A stretch of 64,000 nt of DNA from Primulina eburnea (GCF_022965805.1 NW_027331378.1:124001-188000), one strand, 5' to 3'. Positions 1 to 16,131 are shown, counted from the first letter of the stretch. The notes: a model not told the origin generated them from the sequence alone. Program-made: numbers and translations.

Positions 1-879
1 AAGATATTATTTGAGTTTCCCAACCAAAATCACATACTAGTATTATTAGATATATTTTAACATGTTTATGAATTGTGTATAGCATTATATTCAATCTTTT
101 AACATGTTTATGCTTTGATTTCAGAATTGTATTCAAGCATGTATGATCAGTGTGATATTCAGATATGAATATGATTATACTTTGTTTACATATTGATATT
201 CATTGCATCTAAGATAGGAGAGTCTTTGACAGGCATTGTCGAATAGCTAGACGTTTCGGTGTATCTCAGCATAGGAGTAGGTATTACTCTTATTGCCGTC
301 GTTGATACAGCTCAGACCGAAGTCTAGGAATGAGACGTACATTACCCCGATTGGAGGGTAGGTAGTGACGTCTTATTCACACCGGGATCCCTAGAGTTCT
401 AGTCGAGTCGAGTCCAGACATGGTTTGATTCGCATTGCATTGCATGTGCATATGATATCATTCATGATAGCATGTTTCATGTTTAATTGATTATATGCAT
501 GTATACATGTTTATACTGGGAATTGTTCTCACCGGTTTTCCGGCTGTTGTGATGTCTATATGTGTGCATAACAACAGGTGGGGCAGGATCTGGGTCACGC
601 AGAGGATGAGAGATGGACATAGCGTGGTGATCTCGGGCATAGCAGAAGAACTAGTAGTTGTACTTTTGGCATATACTGTATTTAATTACTAGTTGTCGAA
701 TATGGTTTGGAACCAGACATATTTGTATCTTATGTTTGTATATTATGTTGTTGAATAACATAGAGACTTCTTATGTTAGCTTTCATTTGAGTTAATGTAA
801 AAAGAAAAATTTGACCCACTTTTTATATTAATGATCCGTTTTAATCCCAAAGAAAAGAATTAGAGCCCGGGTCCCCACA
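1..879 (+). repeat. G1 5' LTR, 3' part only
   Basis: Last 879 bp of the 5' LTR, ending in CCCCACA. It holds the shared LTR tail: a GGGATCCCTAG palindrome near 385, then TTTATACTGGG, two small hairpins (ACCGG..CCGG near 531-543 and GTTGT..ACAAC near 546-577). The promoter half, visible in the 3' LTR, lies before the window. Confidence 0.95.
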
Positions 880-884
880 ACAGG

Positions 885-897
885 TGGTATCAGAGCC
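885..897 (+). other. G1 primer binding site (tRNA-iMet)
   Basis: TGGTATCAGAGCC lies five bases after the LTR end. It is complementary to the 3' end of plant initiator tRNA-Met, the usual minus-strand primer of plant LTR elements. Confidence 0.95.
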
Positions 898-1141
898 ATA
901 GGTTCTATAGATTGAGATAGAATAGAATGAGCGGGGTAGATCGAGTCTTCTTCCTTGCTTTATGATGTGCTAGCATGATTTAGTGCTTTCATTATTGCAT
1001 GTTGTATGATTATCTGACTTGTATTACAGCATGTGTTAGTAAAGACTGAATCAGAACCGATTCTAGATCAGAGGTAACTGACTAGAGGAGGACTGAGACA
1101 GTTGTATATCTTGTATTCTAATCAGTTGGATTATTAGATAC
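898..1141 (+). other. G1 leader between PBS and gag
   Basis: About 245 bp without an ORF. Just before the gag ATG (1142) there are CTAATCAG and TTATTAG, possible branch/acceptor sequences of the type seen at the same place in G2 and G3. Confidence 0.6.
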
Positions 1142-4100
1142 ATGCCTCCTAGAAGAGCAGCTGTTCCTTTACGACCACCAGCGCCAGAGCAGGGTAGCAC
1201 ATCCGGAGATACGATGGACGTCACTACTACGCCCATGGAGACTCTATTAAAACGATTCCAGTCATTCCGACCCCCGACTTTAAAGGGTACAGAAAATGCA
1301 ATTGAATGTGAAAGCTGGTTGGAGGATATCGAGATGTTATTCGAGTCTCTGGAATATAGTGACGAGAAACGAGTGAAACTCATTGGCCATCAACTGCAAG
1401 ATGTGGCTAAGTATTGGTGGGTGAATATAAGGAGAGCACTAGAACAGCGTGGCACCGAGGTTACATGGAAAGCATTCAAGACGGAGTTCTATCAGCGATT
1501 CTTCCCTGTATCCTATCGCAAAGATAAAGGCGCTGAATTTGCAAACCTGAGGCAAGGGCAATTGAACATTGAAGAGTACGTTGCTAAATTTTCTTCTTTG
1601 CTTCGCTCGTTTCAGGCAATGATGAGGCCATGGCAGATCAGTTTATAAATGGCTTAAATCCCGATATATTTACGTTGGTAAATACGGGAAGACCCAACAA
1701 TTTCACTGAGGCCTTGAACCGTGCCAAAGGAGCTGAAGCAGGGTTGCTGAGACAACGGAGTGTTCCGTATGTGGCTCAGAGTCCAAGACCGCCATTACCT
1801 CCAGCACAACCTCCTCTTAGATTTGAAAGTGGCGGTAGTGGCAGCGGGCGAAAGGATCAGTTGAAAGCAAAAGGTAAACAGTTTAAGAGGGCAGGGAGCA
1901 GTTCTTCGAGCTCCAGCGGGTCAAGACAGAGAGGTTTTGGCCAGAGTCTAGAGGTGGCAAGTGGATATTGCAGTACTTGTGGAGGTAAGCATGCCACAGA
2001 ACAATGTCAAGGTGTAGTGGGCAGGTGTAACGTATGCAAACAACAGGGGCATTATGCCAAGGTCTGTCCTCAGAGAAGTAGTGCATCGAGATTCCAGGCT
2101 GTAGGATCGTCTACCTCCGTGACTCAGCCTGAGAGGCAAGCTTCATCTGTTCACTCATTTCAGCCGCCACCAGCACAGACCCAGCCTCGAGCCAGAGGTG
2201 GCCAGCCAGGGAGTCAGCCTCAGAGACAACAGGCTCAGGTGTTTGCCTTGACTGAAGAACAAGCACAGGATGCCCCAGATGATGTCATTGCAGGTAACTG
2301 TTTCCTTTGCGGTTATCCTGCTTATATATTGATAGATACGGGTGCATCGCATACATTCATATCAGAACGATTTGCATTATTGCATTCTCTGCCTGTTGAG
2401 TCGTTACTAGATGTCGTGTCTATTACTTCTCCGTTAGGAAGTGGTTTGATATCGGTGACTACGGTTAGACATTGCATCTTACGGTTTGAGGGTCATGAAA
2501 TTGATCTAGATTGCATAGTACTCGGGTTAGATGATTTTGATTGTATTGTTGGAATTGACATGTTAACAAAGTATAGAGCTACCGTGGATTGTTTCCACAA
2601 GATTGTCAGATTCAGACCCGAGATGACAGACGAGTGGAAATTCTACGGGAAGGGTTCCAGATCTCGGATTCCCTTGATTTCGGCTCTTACTATGAACAGA
2701 TTATTGCAAAAAGGAGCAGATGGTTTCTTTATTTATGCTTGTAGATATGCAAAAGTCGAGCCCGGCGTTGGCAGATATACCAGTAGTGCGGGAATTTGAT
2801 GATATTTTTCCAGATGAGATCCCAGGATTACCTCCGGTTCGTGAGGTAGACTTTAGTATTGATCTTACACCAGGTACCGTCCCTATTTCGAGAGCTCCGT
2901 ATAGGATGGCACCCATCGAACTAAAAGAACTGAAAGCACAGTTAGAAGATCTTCTGGCCAAGGGATATATCAGACCTAGTGTATCTCCTTGGGGCGCTCC
3001 GCTGCTGTTTGTGCGGAAGAAAGATGGTTCGATGCGATTGTGTATAGACTACCGGCAACTGAACAAGGCAACGATCAAGAATAAATATCCTTTGCCTAGG
3101 ATCGATGACCTATTTGATCAGTTGCAGGGATCCTCTGTGTATTCTAAGATTGATTTGCGATCCGGATATCATCAGCTTTGAGTTCGAGATGTAGATATAC
3201 CGAAGACAGCATTTCGAACCAGGTATGGACATTACGAATTTATTGTCATGCCTTTTGGTTTAACCAATGCTCCTGCGGTATTTATGGGCTTGATGAACCA
3301 AGTGTTTCAAAAATATTTAGATGAATTTGTGATTGTCTTCATCGATGATATTTTGGTGTATTCGAAGAACAGAAATGAGCATGCAGAGCATCTCAGAATT
3401 GTTTTGCAGACGTTGAGAAACGAGCGACTGTATGCGAAATTATCAAAGTGTGAGTTTTGGTTGAATCGGGTTGTCTTTTTGGGGCATATCATTTCTGAAG
3501 ATGGTATTTCTGTTGATCCGAGTAAAGTTGAAGCTGTGATCAATTGGCCAAGACCGACTTCGGTACCAGAAATACGCAGTTTCATGGGTCTGGCAGGATA
3601 CTACCGAAAATTTATTCAAGATTTCTCCAGCATTGCAAAGCCAATAACTCAATTGACGCAAAAGAATGCACCATTTGTTTGGTCAGAGGAGTGCGAGTCT
3701 AGCTTTGTTGAATTGAAGAAAAGGCTGACTAGTGCTCCAGTATTGACGATACCTACAGGTACAGGTAATTTTGTTGTGTATTGTGATGCTTCGCATAGAG
3801 GTTTGGATGTGTTCTTATGCAGCGAGGCCATGTGATCGCATACGCCTCGAGACAATTGAAGCCACACGAGATCCGATACCCCATTCACGATTTGGAATTG
3901 GCGGCTATCGTATTTGCATTAAAGATTTGGCGTCATTATCTCTACGGCGAAAAATTTGAGATATTTTCCGATCACAAGAGCCTAAAGTACCTATTCTCTC
4001 AATCAGAACTGAACATGAGGCAGCGTAGATGGCTAGATCTTCTGAAAGACTTTGACTGTGAAATCAAATATTATCCAGGGAAGTCAAATGCAGCAGCAGA

Positions 4101-5668
4101 TGCCTTGAGTCGTAAGGTATGTTCTTTGTCCTTATCGACGATAGGTGTTAACAAGTTAGTTGAAAATTGCTGTACATCTGGATTAGAATTTGATACAGAT
4201 AGTAAGCCACTACGACTTTTTACGATCCAAGTTGAGCCCAATTTGATTATGAGGATCAAGGAAGCACAAAGAACCGATCAGAATGTGCAGAAATCAATCC
4301 AAATGGTCAGATCAGGGCATGTATCAGAATATCAGGTACGAGATCATGTGTTGTACGTGAATAACCGTCTAGTTGTGCCAGATGTTGCAGATTTGAGACA
4401 GCAGATTCTGACAGAGGCACATTGTAGTCGGTTCAGCATTCATCCTGGTGGCAGGAAGATGTACAATGACTTGAAGACACAGTTCTGGTGGAAACAAATG
4501 AAGTCAGACATTGCCGAATTTGTGTCTAAATGTTTGAACTGCCAACAGGTGAAAGCCGAGAGGAAGAAGCCTGGTGGATTACATCAAAGTTTAGCCATTC
4601 CAGAATGGAAATGGGATCACATTTCCATGGATTTTGTGACGAAGTTACCACGATCATCCAGAGGCTGCGATGCGATTTGGGTTATTATTGACAGATTGAC
4701 CAAATCTGCTTGTTTCATCCCATACAGAATGACGTATAGACAGGATCAGATGGCGGAGATTTATATTCGTGAGGTAGTCAGATTGCATGGAGTGCCGAAG
4801 TCTATCGTATCAGATCGTGATCCACGATTCACTTCACACTTCTGGCACAGTCTACAGCAGGCCTTAGGTACGACATTACACCTGAGTACTGCTTACCATC
4901 CTCAGACAGACGGACACTCAGAGCGGACTATCCAGACTTTAGAGGATATGTTGAGAGCCGTCGTGCTAGATTTTGGCATTGGTTGGCAAGATTCCCTACC
5001 TCTTTGCGAATTCTCTTACAATAATAGCTATCAGACGAGTATCGAGATGGCACCGTTTGAAGCTTTGTATGGCAAGAAGTGCAGATCTCCGCTATACTGG
5101 GATGACGTTTCAGAGGTACCAGAACTTGGGCCAGATATGATTCGTGACATGACAGAGAAGGTGAAACTCATTCAGAAGAGGATGAAGACAAGCACAAGAT
5201 TGACAAGCAAAGTATGCCAATATCAGACGTAGACCGTTAGTATTTGAGGCGGGAGATAGAGTATTCTTAAAGATTTCTCCATTCAGAGGCGTTGTTCGAT
5301 TTGGCAAACGCGGGAAACTATCTCCTAGATACATTGGTCCTTACGAGATTCTTGAAAAGATTGGCGATCGAGCTTATCGACTTGCACTTCCTCCTTCTCT
5401 ATCTGGGATACATGACGTCTTTCATGTATCGATGTTGCGAAAATATATGCCAGATATTTCTCATGTCATTCAGCCTGACGAAGCTGAGCTTGATCAGACC
5501 TTGAGCTATGTGGAACAACCGATACAGATTCTTGATCGGAAAGAAAAGAAGCTCAGAACGAAGAATATTCCACTCGTGAAAGTTCAGTGGAGTCGTCATG
5601 GCATTGAGGAAGCGACATGGGAGACAGAAGCCAACATGCGACAGAAACACCCCGAATTATTTCAATAA
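1142..5668 (+). pseudogene. G1 gag-pol, broken by frameshifts and a stop
   Basis: Gag starts at 1142 (MPPRRAAVPL). It holds a retrotransposon gag domain and zinc knuckles near 1968-2070, the second a canonical CX2CX4HX4C. Protease has DTGASH at 2335-2352, RT has FIDD at about 3338-3349, RNase H follows (DASH, then [16 protein letters not shown]), then an integrase zinc finger and D,D,E core ([24 protein letters not shown]), and a chromodomain at about 5570-5668 (VKVQWSRHG). Breaks against sibling copies: a small deletion with frame change near 1605, frame change near 2745, TGA stop at 3179-3181 where the sibling has an arginine codon (CGA to TGA), one base missing near 3800, frame change near 5190. 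Long open stretches between breaks suggest recent damage or assembly indels. Confidence 0.92.
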
Positions 5669-5756
5669 TGTAAGTATTGATCTAACTTTGATACTATTAC
5701 TTTTGATGCTTTCATTGATAGAATGATGGGCGATTTCGAGGGCGAAATCATTTCTT

Positions 5757-5769
5757 AGAGGGGGAGAAA
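5757..5769 (+). other. G1 polypurine tract
   Basis: AGAGGGGGAGAAA directly abuts the 3' LTR. This is the plus-strand primer for reverse transcription. Confidence 0.9.
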
Positions 5770-5919
5770 TGTAAGGCTCGAAGATTTAGTTATCATAATC
5801 AGATGGATTCGTTGATAATTAAGATGATTGTAGATGTATTTCATTGGACTAGAAAAGAAAGGGAAGTGTATAATAAAGATGTGAAAGATAGTCAAAAGAA
5901 TAAGTAAGGCCGAAGCTAT

Positions 5920-6158
5920 GGCGCATATGCGCGAAGGAATGCGTGCATATGCATGAGAATTCCAGTAGCATTGGTGCATATGCGCGGAAAGAGTGGCGCA
6001 TATGCGCGACATGTACAGCAGACTTGGCGCATATGCGCGAGAGTAGTGGCGCATATGCGCGGAGCGTCCAGAACCATTGGCGCATATGCGCGAATTTAGT
6101 GGCGCATATGCGCGAGTGCTAAATCTGCCGAGACAGTAGGTTCGGCGCATATGCGCGA
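5920..6158 (+). promoter_or_regulatory. G1 promoter array: nine GCGCATATGCGC palindromes
   Basis: Nine units of the form GGCGCATATGCGCGA start at 5920, 5941, 5973, 5995, 6026, 6048, 6079, 6101 and 6144; the second and third are degenerate. Start-to-start distances are 21, 32, 22, 31, 22, 31, 22 and 43, each close to a whole number of DNA turns (2, 3, 2, 3, 2, 3, 2, 4). The array ends 46 bases before the TATA element. The position suggests an upstream activating array; what binds it is unknown. Confidence 0.85.
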
Positions 6159-6204
6159 GACGTGTAGTCCAAATGGATTGCCATGTGTACGAAAACATGC
6201 AAGG

Positions 6205-6214
6205 TATATATATA
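6205..6214 (+). promoter_or_regulatory. G1 LTR TATA element
   Basis: TATATATATA followed by GATTGCCTCG, 46 bases after the palindrome array. Probable core promoter; transcription should start roughly 30 bases downstream. Confidence 0.7.
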
Positions 6215-7739
6215 GATTGCCTCGAATTTCTCCTCAATTGCAGCAGAAGGGTTCGAGATTTCTGAGGGAAGAAAAGCTTTCAACTTTCTTTTCACTTTCA
6301 AATTGTGATTTTGCAAGATTTAGCAATCCAAAATTAAATCCGACTTCGGTTTTGAACTCCTCTCTTTATTAGCTACAAGGTGATGTAAATTTTCTTCAAT
6401 TCCAGCATGTTTTGAAATATATATGTTGGGAGCATTATGGTTTACGCTTTAGAATGTGTTCTTGTAGTTATTGACACCGTAGAAACACAATCGGATCGAA
6501 GAACGGATATCGTATGCTATTATTACGATTTTCAGCATGTATAGAATGAATTATATGCAGATTTTGAGATCTTGACTTGGATATTGTGATGATTATGAAT
6601 TGAGGATATAGTTTTGTGTTGATTATGTTGTATTGATTTGACCGGTGTCGAGAATTACGTCGTTATGCCGTCAAATTGTATCAAGATCAAGTATTGAGAG
6701 TGGATAGGTATTGATTTGGATTAGTAATTGATAAATTGTGTATCAACATTCCATTTCAGATTCATCTTACCTCACTTCGACATCGAGACCTCGACATCGA
6801 TAAAGGTTTAACAAAAAAAGGTATAAGTCATGTTTTGTTTGGGGGAGATGTAACTCAAATAAGATATTATTTGAGTTTCCCAACCAAAATCACATACTAG
6901 TATTATTAGATATATTGTAACATGTTTATGAATTGTGTATAGCATTATATTCAATCTTTTAACATGTTTATGCTTTGATTTCAGAATTGTATTCAAGCAT
7001 GTATGATCAGTGTGATATTCAGATATGAATATGATTATACTTTGTTTACATATTGATATTCATTGCATCTAAGATAGGAGAGTCTTTGACAGGCATTGTC
7101 GAATAGCTAGACGTTTCGGTGTATCTCAGCATAGGAGTAGGTATTACTCTTATTGCCGCCGTTGATACAGCTCAGACCGAAGTCTAGGAATGAGACGTAC
7201 ATTACCCCGATTGGAGGGTAGGTAGTGACGTCTTATTCACACCGGGATCCCTAGAGTTCTAGTCGAGTCGAGTCCAGACATGGTTTGATTCGCATTGCAT
7301 TGCATGTGCATATGATGTCATTCATGATAGCATGTTTCATGTTTAATTGATTATATGCATGTATACATGTTTATACTGGGAATTGTTCTCACCGGTTTTC
7401 CGGCTGTTGTTATGTCTGTATGTGTGCATAACAACAGGTGGGGCAGGATCTGGGTCACGCAGAGGATGAGAGATGGACATAGCGTGGTGATCTCGGGCAT
7501 AGCAGAAGAACTAGTAGTTGTACTTTTGGCATGTACTGTATTTAATTACTAGTTGTCGAATATGGTTTGGAACCAGACATATTTGTATCTTATGTTTGTA
7601 TATTATGTTGTTGAATAACATAGAGACTTCTTATGTTAGCTTTCATTTGAGTTAATGTAAAAAGAAAAATTTGACCCACTTTTTATATTAATGATCCGTT
7701 TTAATCCCAAAGAAAAGAATTAGAGCCCGGGTCCCCACA

Positions 7740-8382
7740 TGCGTATTTTACGCTCGAATAATCGTTGACTGACGAAGAACGGGACGCGACGTTGGCTTGC
7801 TTCTTGTTTGCTACCTTCGAAACCCTCAAGAAATCCTCCCCAATTGTTTGTGTGTGCACAGCCGTGTGTCTTGAGAGAGTTTTCAGAAAAGAAAAGTCGG
7901 TGGCCGATGTACTCTTTCAAGCTAGACTAGGGTTTTGATCTAATTTACACATTAAATACTAATTTATCTACTAAGTAGGCTTTAGGCCTATTAAGCCATA
8001 AATTTAAGCCCATTAGTTTTAATTAGGATTTAATAAAAAATAACAAAGTTTTTTTTAAATATATGAATTTATTAGCCGGGTTGCTAAAAAGCTCGTATTT
8101 TAGTTGAAAAAACCAACACCGATAAAATTTACGTCCCGGCGTATAAAATCATCTCAAAACCCTTATTTTCAAAAATACTAAAAAGCATCGACCATTTTTT
8201 TAAATCATTTAAAAAAACATTTTACATTTTTATGCATGATGATAACAAAAATCTCATTTAGCATATAAACAAGTATGTTACATAATTAATTAGCAATTAA
8301 AAGTCAATTATTGCTTATTTTTCATTATTTCCTAGATTCGCATGCAGTTGGATTACGTTGTCTTAATTTTGGACCTACAACC
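7740..8382. other. Non-coding stretch, probably old repeat
   Basis: No ORF with recognisable content. AT-rich, with short T/A runs. It is the sequence into which solo LTR S1 inserted: its last five bases, CAACC, are repeated after S1. Confidence 0.5.
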
Positions 8383-10600
8383 TGTAATGCCCGAGAAATT
8401 AATTAACGTAATCTGAGATGATTATTGATTATGAATGTATATAATTATAGACGGGCTATTACGATACCAGAGTGGCCAAATCATATGAAGGGTGCAATAT
8501 TTGGACAGAACCATTGGCGCCCGAGCGGTAGAAAATGACCGCCCGAGCGCCAATGTTCAGCAAGGTAAGCTTTAGGCAGAGGATGTGGCGCCGGGGCGGT
8601 AGTCTTTGACCGCCCGAGCGCCAAGGATGAGTGTGGAGGACAGAAACTCCCGCGCCCGGGCGGTATGTTTTAACCGCCCGAGCGCCGAGCAAGCGCCCGA
8701 GCGGTAAAGATCAACCGCTCGAGCGCGAATCATGCAAAACGAAATCGAGCCACTTGCCTTTCATGCACGAGATGTGTATATACATATATATACATATATC
8801 AATTCATTCAGAAGGAAAGGGAGAAACGAGAAAGGAAGCACGAGAAATTCTCCAGAAAATCCTTACGCTTTTATATTTCAATCCGTCCGTCAGATTTTGA
8901 ATCTGAGTACAGTACCATGTTCCTATCAACGTGGGCTACAACTGGACGTAAGTTTTGCTACGTTTTGATATGCTTTGAAATTATGCTGTTGTCAGAATTG
9001 AATAGGATTCCTATATGATGTTCTTGTTATGTTAGACATCATAGAATCGAAGTCAGATTGAGAAACAGAATGTTTATGAAATTGTTATGATTTTGGAACC
9101 GATTTGACTGAGAATTCATATCAGATATGTATTGATATTGAGATTATGACTGATATCGAAATCTATTATGAGTTCTGGTATTATATCTGTGATGTTCGGA
9201 CTGACGGGGATTATCGAGACTGTATTGTTATACTGTCGAAACATCAGTTGGTTGATGTTGATCAGATTCAGTAGTGATTTCAATTATATCGTGATATCGT
9301 CGATATGAATTGGATTGTATCTCAATTGACATTGATCAGATTATGTGTTTTGATTTGAGTATTGATCAGAACAGGTATTGAATTGAATTCTGTATTGATA
9401 TTATATCTATTCGATATTGTTATTACCAGATTGAGAATGGACCGAGATAGAGTCGGGATTTCTTCTTCTTCTTCTTCTGAGCGAGAAGATAAAGGTATAA
9501 ATTAATGTTGAGTTGGGATTGCACAACTCGAGTGATGTTTGACTCGAGTTTCCCTAAATCACATACTTTATTTTATTGCATTGATATTTGCAATTGAATA
9601 CGATTGATATTTTTTGTCTATGGATTTATAGACCATGTATGTCTTGAGTCCTAGGCGGATATGCTTAGTCGTATACATTTCATCTTGTGACAGAAGGGCC
9701 GGATAGTGAGGACTCGTCACTGGCCCATTGCACTTTGTCACAGGACATGATATTGGTGATAGGACCACAGTCCATGGCGGTTAGGTCAGGACACTGGATG
9801 TTTGGTTATATCGACGTGGATAGAACTGGAGTCTTTTCTATTACTGTTGGTCGATATAGGAATACCACATCTGGAAATCGGGATCCCTAGGCTAGGATTG
9901 AGTCTAGTCTAAAATGTGGAGTCACGAGTCTGAGTGACAATTATATTGATTTATATTTATTGATGTGGATTATGTTCCTGAATATGGTTCATGTTCCTTG
10001 TTGTTCCTGATATTGGTACATGTTTAGAATAGGAGTTATTCTTGATATTGCGTATGTTCCTGATATTGATACATGCTTAGAATAGAATTTATTCTGAATA
10101 TTGAATTACGTTCCGGAATAGGGTACATGTATAGAATATAATTTATTCTTGTTATTGATTCATATCATGATTTTGATATATGATATGATTGTCTGTTATA
10201 TGCTATTATATTGTTTATATGATTGCATGTATACATGATTTATACTGGGATATTTATATCTCACCGGAGTTATCCGGCTGTTGTCCTGTTTGTATGTGTG
10301 CATGACAACAGGTGGGACAGGATAAGGGTCAAGAAGAGAACGAGACTGGACTAGATAGCGTGGAGATCCGGGCTTCAGAAGCAACTTAGGATTCAGTACT
10401 GATATGTAATGGAACCTAGTTGAATTATTGTAGATAACATCAGAGTTATATGTTTATGTTTAATATGTAATTTGAGCTTAATTACATTATGTTTCCGCTG
10501 TGTATTTTAGAAAAAAAAAAAAATTAGACCCTGTTTATTATAATTGTTTGAATTATTCCTAAAGACGATTAAGGATTGGATTAGCGTCCGGGTCCCCACA
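8383..10600 (+). mobile_element. S1: solo LTR of a gypsy family, TSD CAACC
   Basis: 2218 bp from TGTAATGCCC to CCCCACA, flanked by CAACC at 8378-8382 and 10601-10605. No internal region, so this is the product of recombination between two LTRs. It shows the palindrome array (8517-8726), TATA tract (about 8777), TCCGTCCGTC motif (about 8883), donor GTAAGT (8948), TTC repeats (about 9462-9478), one copy of the 51-bp unit found six times in Z (about 9811-9860), GGGATCCCTAG (about 9880) and the hairpin block (about 10246-10312). Confidence 0.95.
8517..8726 (+). promoter_or_regulatory. S1 promoter array: four inverted pairs of GCGCCCGAGCGG
   Basis: Eight 12-bp units start at 8517, 8539, 8588, 8610, 8652, 8674, 8693 and 8715. 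Each pair is a GCGCCCGAGCGG-type unit and a CCGCCCGAGCGC-type unit exactly 22 bp apart; pairs are 49, 42 and 19 bp apart. The array ends about 50 bp before the TATA tract. Confidence 0.85.
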
Positions 10601-10605
10601 CAACC

Positions 10606-11400
10606 ATAGACTTATCCTTTCAATGAATGATAAAAAGTTGGAAGGTACGAGAGAGGGTAATTCGGTATAATCATCATATGACTACTCATCTGCATGTTTG
10701 GACTTCTCTATGTCCTTACCAAGAAATGCGGTACACATCACAGATGCTAGTCTCGAGCTCAAGCGACCTTTATTCACGTTTTAGGCGGCTGAATCGACTA
10801 AGAATGAATTTAGATCATACAGTGTCTACAAATGAGTTTCAATATCGAATTACAATTCATTTGTATTAAAGTATAATCAAGATCTGTATCTATGTTGTTC
10901 ACATGAATACACAGATAAAAAAATAACAAACCATGAAATAAGAAATTATATTAAAATAAAAATTGTTTATTACAACTGAGTCAATAAATTTTCTAGTCAA
11001 GAGTTGGTTTACAGAGGATGCTACTCTAACAGTTCATGAATCATCAATCTGTATGAATGGATATATCAATGCTCTTACAAATGAAAACATGGTGTTTACA
11101 TCACTGATTCTAGTCACGTGCTCAAGCGACCGTTATCTTTATTTTAAGCTGTTGATTCGACAAAGAACCTGTTTAGAATATATGGTACACTTCCTAATGA
11201 GTTTCATGGTCGTTGAGAGGCAGACTTCATGATACATATTATATATATATATATATATTCAAATTTTATTTATGCTGTTTGTATGAGTATACTGATAAAG
11301 TAAATAACATAATTAGATAAAACCGTAAAATATTATTAAAAAAATCATTTTTACATGAAAGTCAATAAATCCAAAGTCACAAATTGCTAACTAGATACCT
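10606..11400 (-). repeat. Degenerate copia-LTR fragments (two)
   Basis: About 10670-10960 and 11040-11400 both resemble the minus strand of the CA/CB copia LTR: a CGAGC(T)CAAGCGACC stretch, then GGCGGCTGAATCGAC and a following (T)ATACAGT(G) segment. Many substitutions and gaps mark them as much older than CA and CB. A TA run lies at about 11238-11259. Confidence 0.65.
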
Positions 11401-12148
11401 AGATTAGTAATAGGTTAGGTGTGATTAATTAATATTGAGATTGCAAATATGATTTAGTGAAGTAATATTTTATTTTATTTTGTTGATCATTATGCTATTC
11501 TCGCATGGGGGAGGAACCAGCATAGAGTGGCACAGTGCCCACCATTGTTATCCGTTCTTGGTTCCATTTTTTTTTTCAACAATAAGGCACTGAAGCTGAA
11601 TTGATGGAAGGGTTTCAGTTATCTTCAATATTTTCTGAAAATAATTCTAGAATAAGATAGATATTTGCAGGAAAAGTTAATTCTTTAAATTGGATAATCT
11701 ATCAACTAGATCTTCAATGATAGATTGTCGTCCAATTATACATGACAATGGAACACCTCATTTTAATGTTTGCGACGTTTAAAAAACGTGACTAGAACTT
11801 TCTCATTCACAAATTTCGAAAACACCACATTTTTTTCTCTCCTCTTAACTTTGAAAGCTTACCCAGATGTCAGTTAACATAATATAATTTAAATTTAAAT
11901 AATAAATCAATTCATTTTAAGCCAACCTTCGATTTAAAAATTATATATGCATTAAAATAAATTTTCATGTTTTTTTCCCCTATACACTGCAACCTAACAT
12001 CACTAGTACACAACCCTATTTCATATGTCACCGCACATTAGAATACGACTTGATATCCCCAAGTGTTGCTCGTCTACACAAGTAAAAACTGTAGGCGAAA
12101 AACAATTGTGGAACACCCAAAGAAACCTAAAATCTACTAAAGAATCTT
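11401..12148. other. AT-rich spacer and BiP 3' UTR side
   Basis: No gene seen. The last part, directly after the BiP stop, should hold the 3' UTR of that minus-strand gene; I see no clear AATAAA signal. Confidence 0.5.
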
Positions 12149-16001
<3,853 letters not shown>

Positions 16002-16131
16002 AGCTTCGGACCTCAACAATCGACGATATCAATCTCCGTCTCTCCCTCTCTCTATCGCTCTTTATATTTCCCCGGTGATTTGTGTTCGAGTTCTGAATCC
16101 GAAATAGAAACAATGTAGCAGAGATTTATGT

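Larger units (their letters stand above)
1..7739 (+). mobile_element. G1: Ty3/gypsy chromovirus, 5' LTR cut by window edge
   Basis: LTR retrotransposon with the order LTR, tRNA-Met primer site, gag, protease, RT, RNase H, integrase, chromodomain, polypurine tract, LTR. The order PR-RT-RH-IN defines Ty3/gypsy, and the C-terminal chromodomain places it among chromoviruses; a Tekay/Del-like branch is likely but not tested. Positions 1-879 align without gaps to 6861-7739 with six differences (57, 299, 457, 551, 558, 673), 0.7 % divergence. The internal region has several frameshifts and a stop, so this copy cannot make its own enzymes. The left TSD is outside the window. Confidence 0.95.
5770..7739 (+). 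repeat. G1 3' LTR
   Basis: 1970 bp from TGTAAGGCTC to CCCCACA. In order it holds the U3 region, a palindrome array (5920-6158), a TATA element (6205-6214), the transcript start region, a possible splice donor near 6381, the GGGATCCCTAG palindrome near 7245 and the hairpin block near 7375-7440. Confidence 0.95.

Noticed and set aside
495..692. 65-codon ORF repeated at 7355-7552, similar to one in G3
   Set aside because: It overlies the conserved LTR tail block; similarity is explained by DNA/RNA-level conservation and LTR identity.
5920..6158. CRISPR-like array of repeats and spacers
   Set aside because: Units are palindromes of 12-15 bp with unequal, short spacers inside an LTR promoter of a plant retrotransposon; no cas genes, and the genome is eukaryotic.
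5755..6237. ORFs rich in AHMR/RAYAP repeats
   Set aside because: Produced by the GCGCATATGCGC array, open in several frames on both strands; the same pattern appears at 57586-57956 and 63539-63832.
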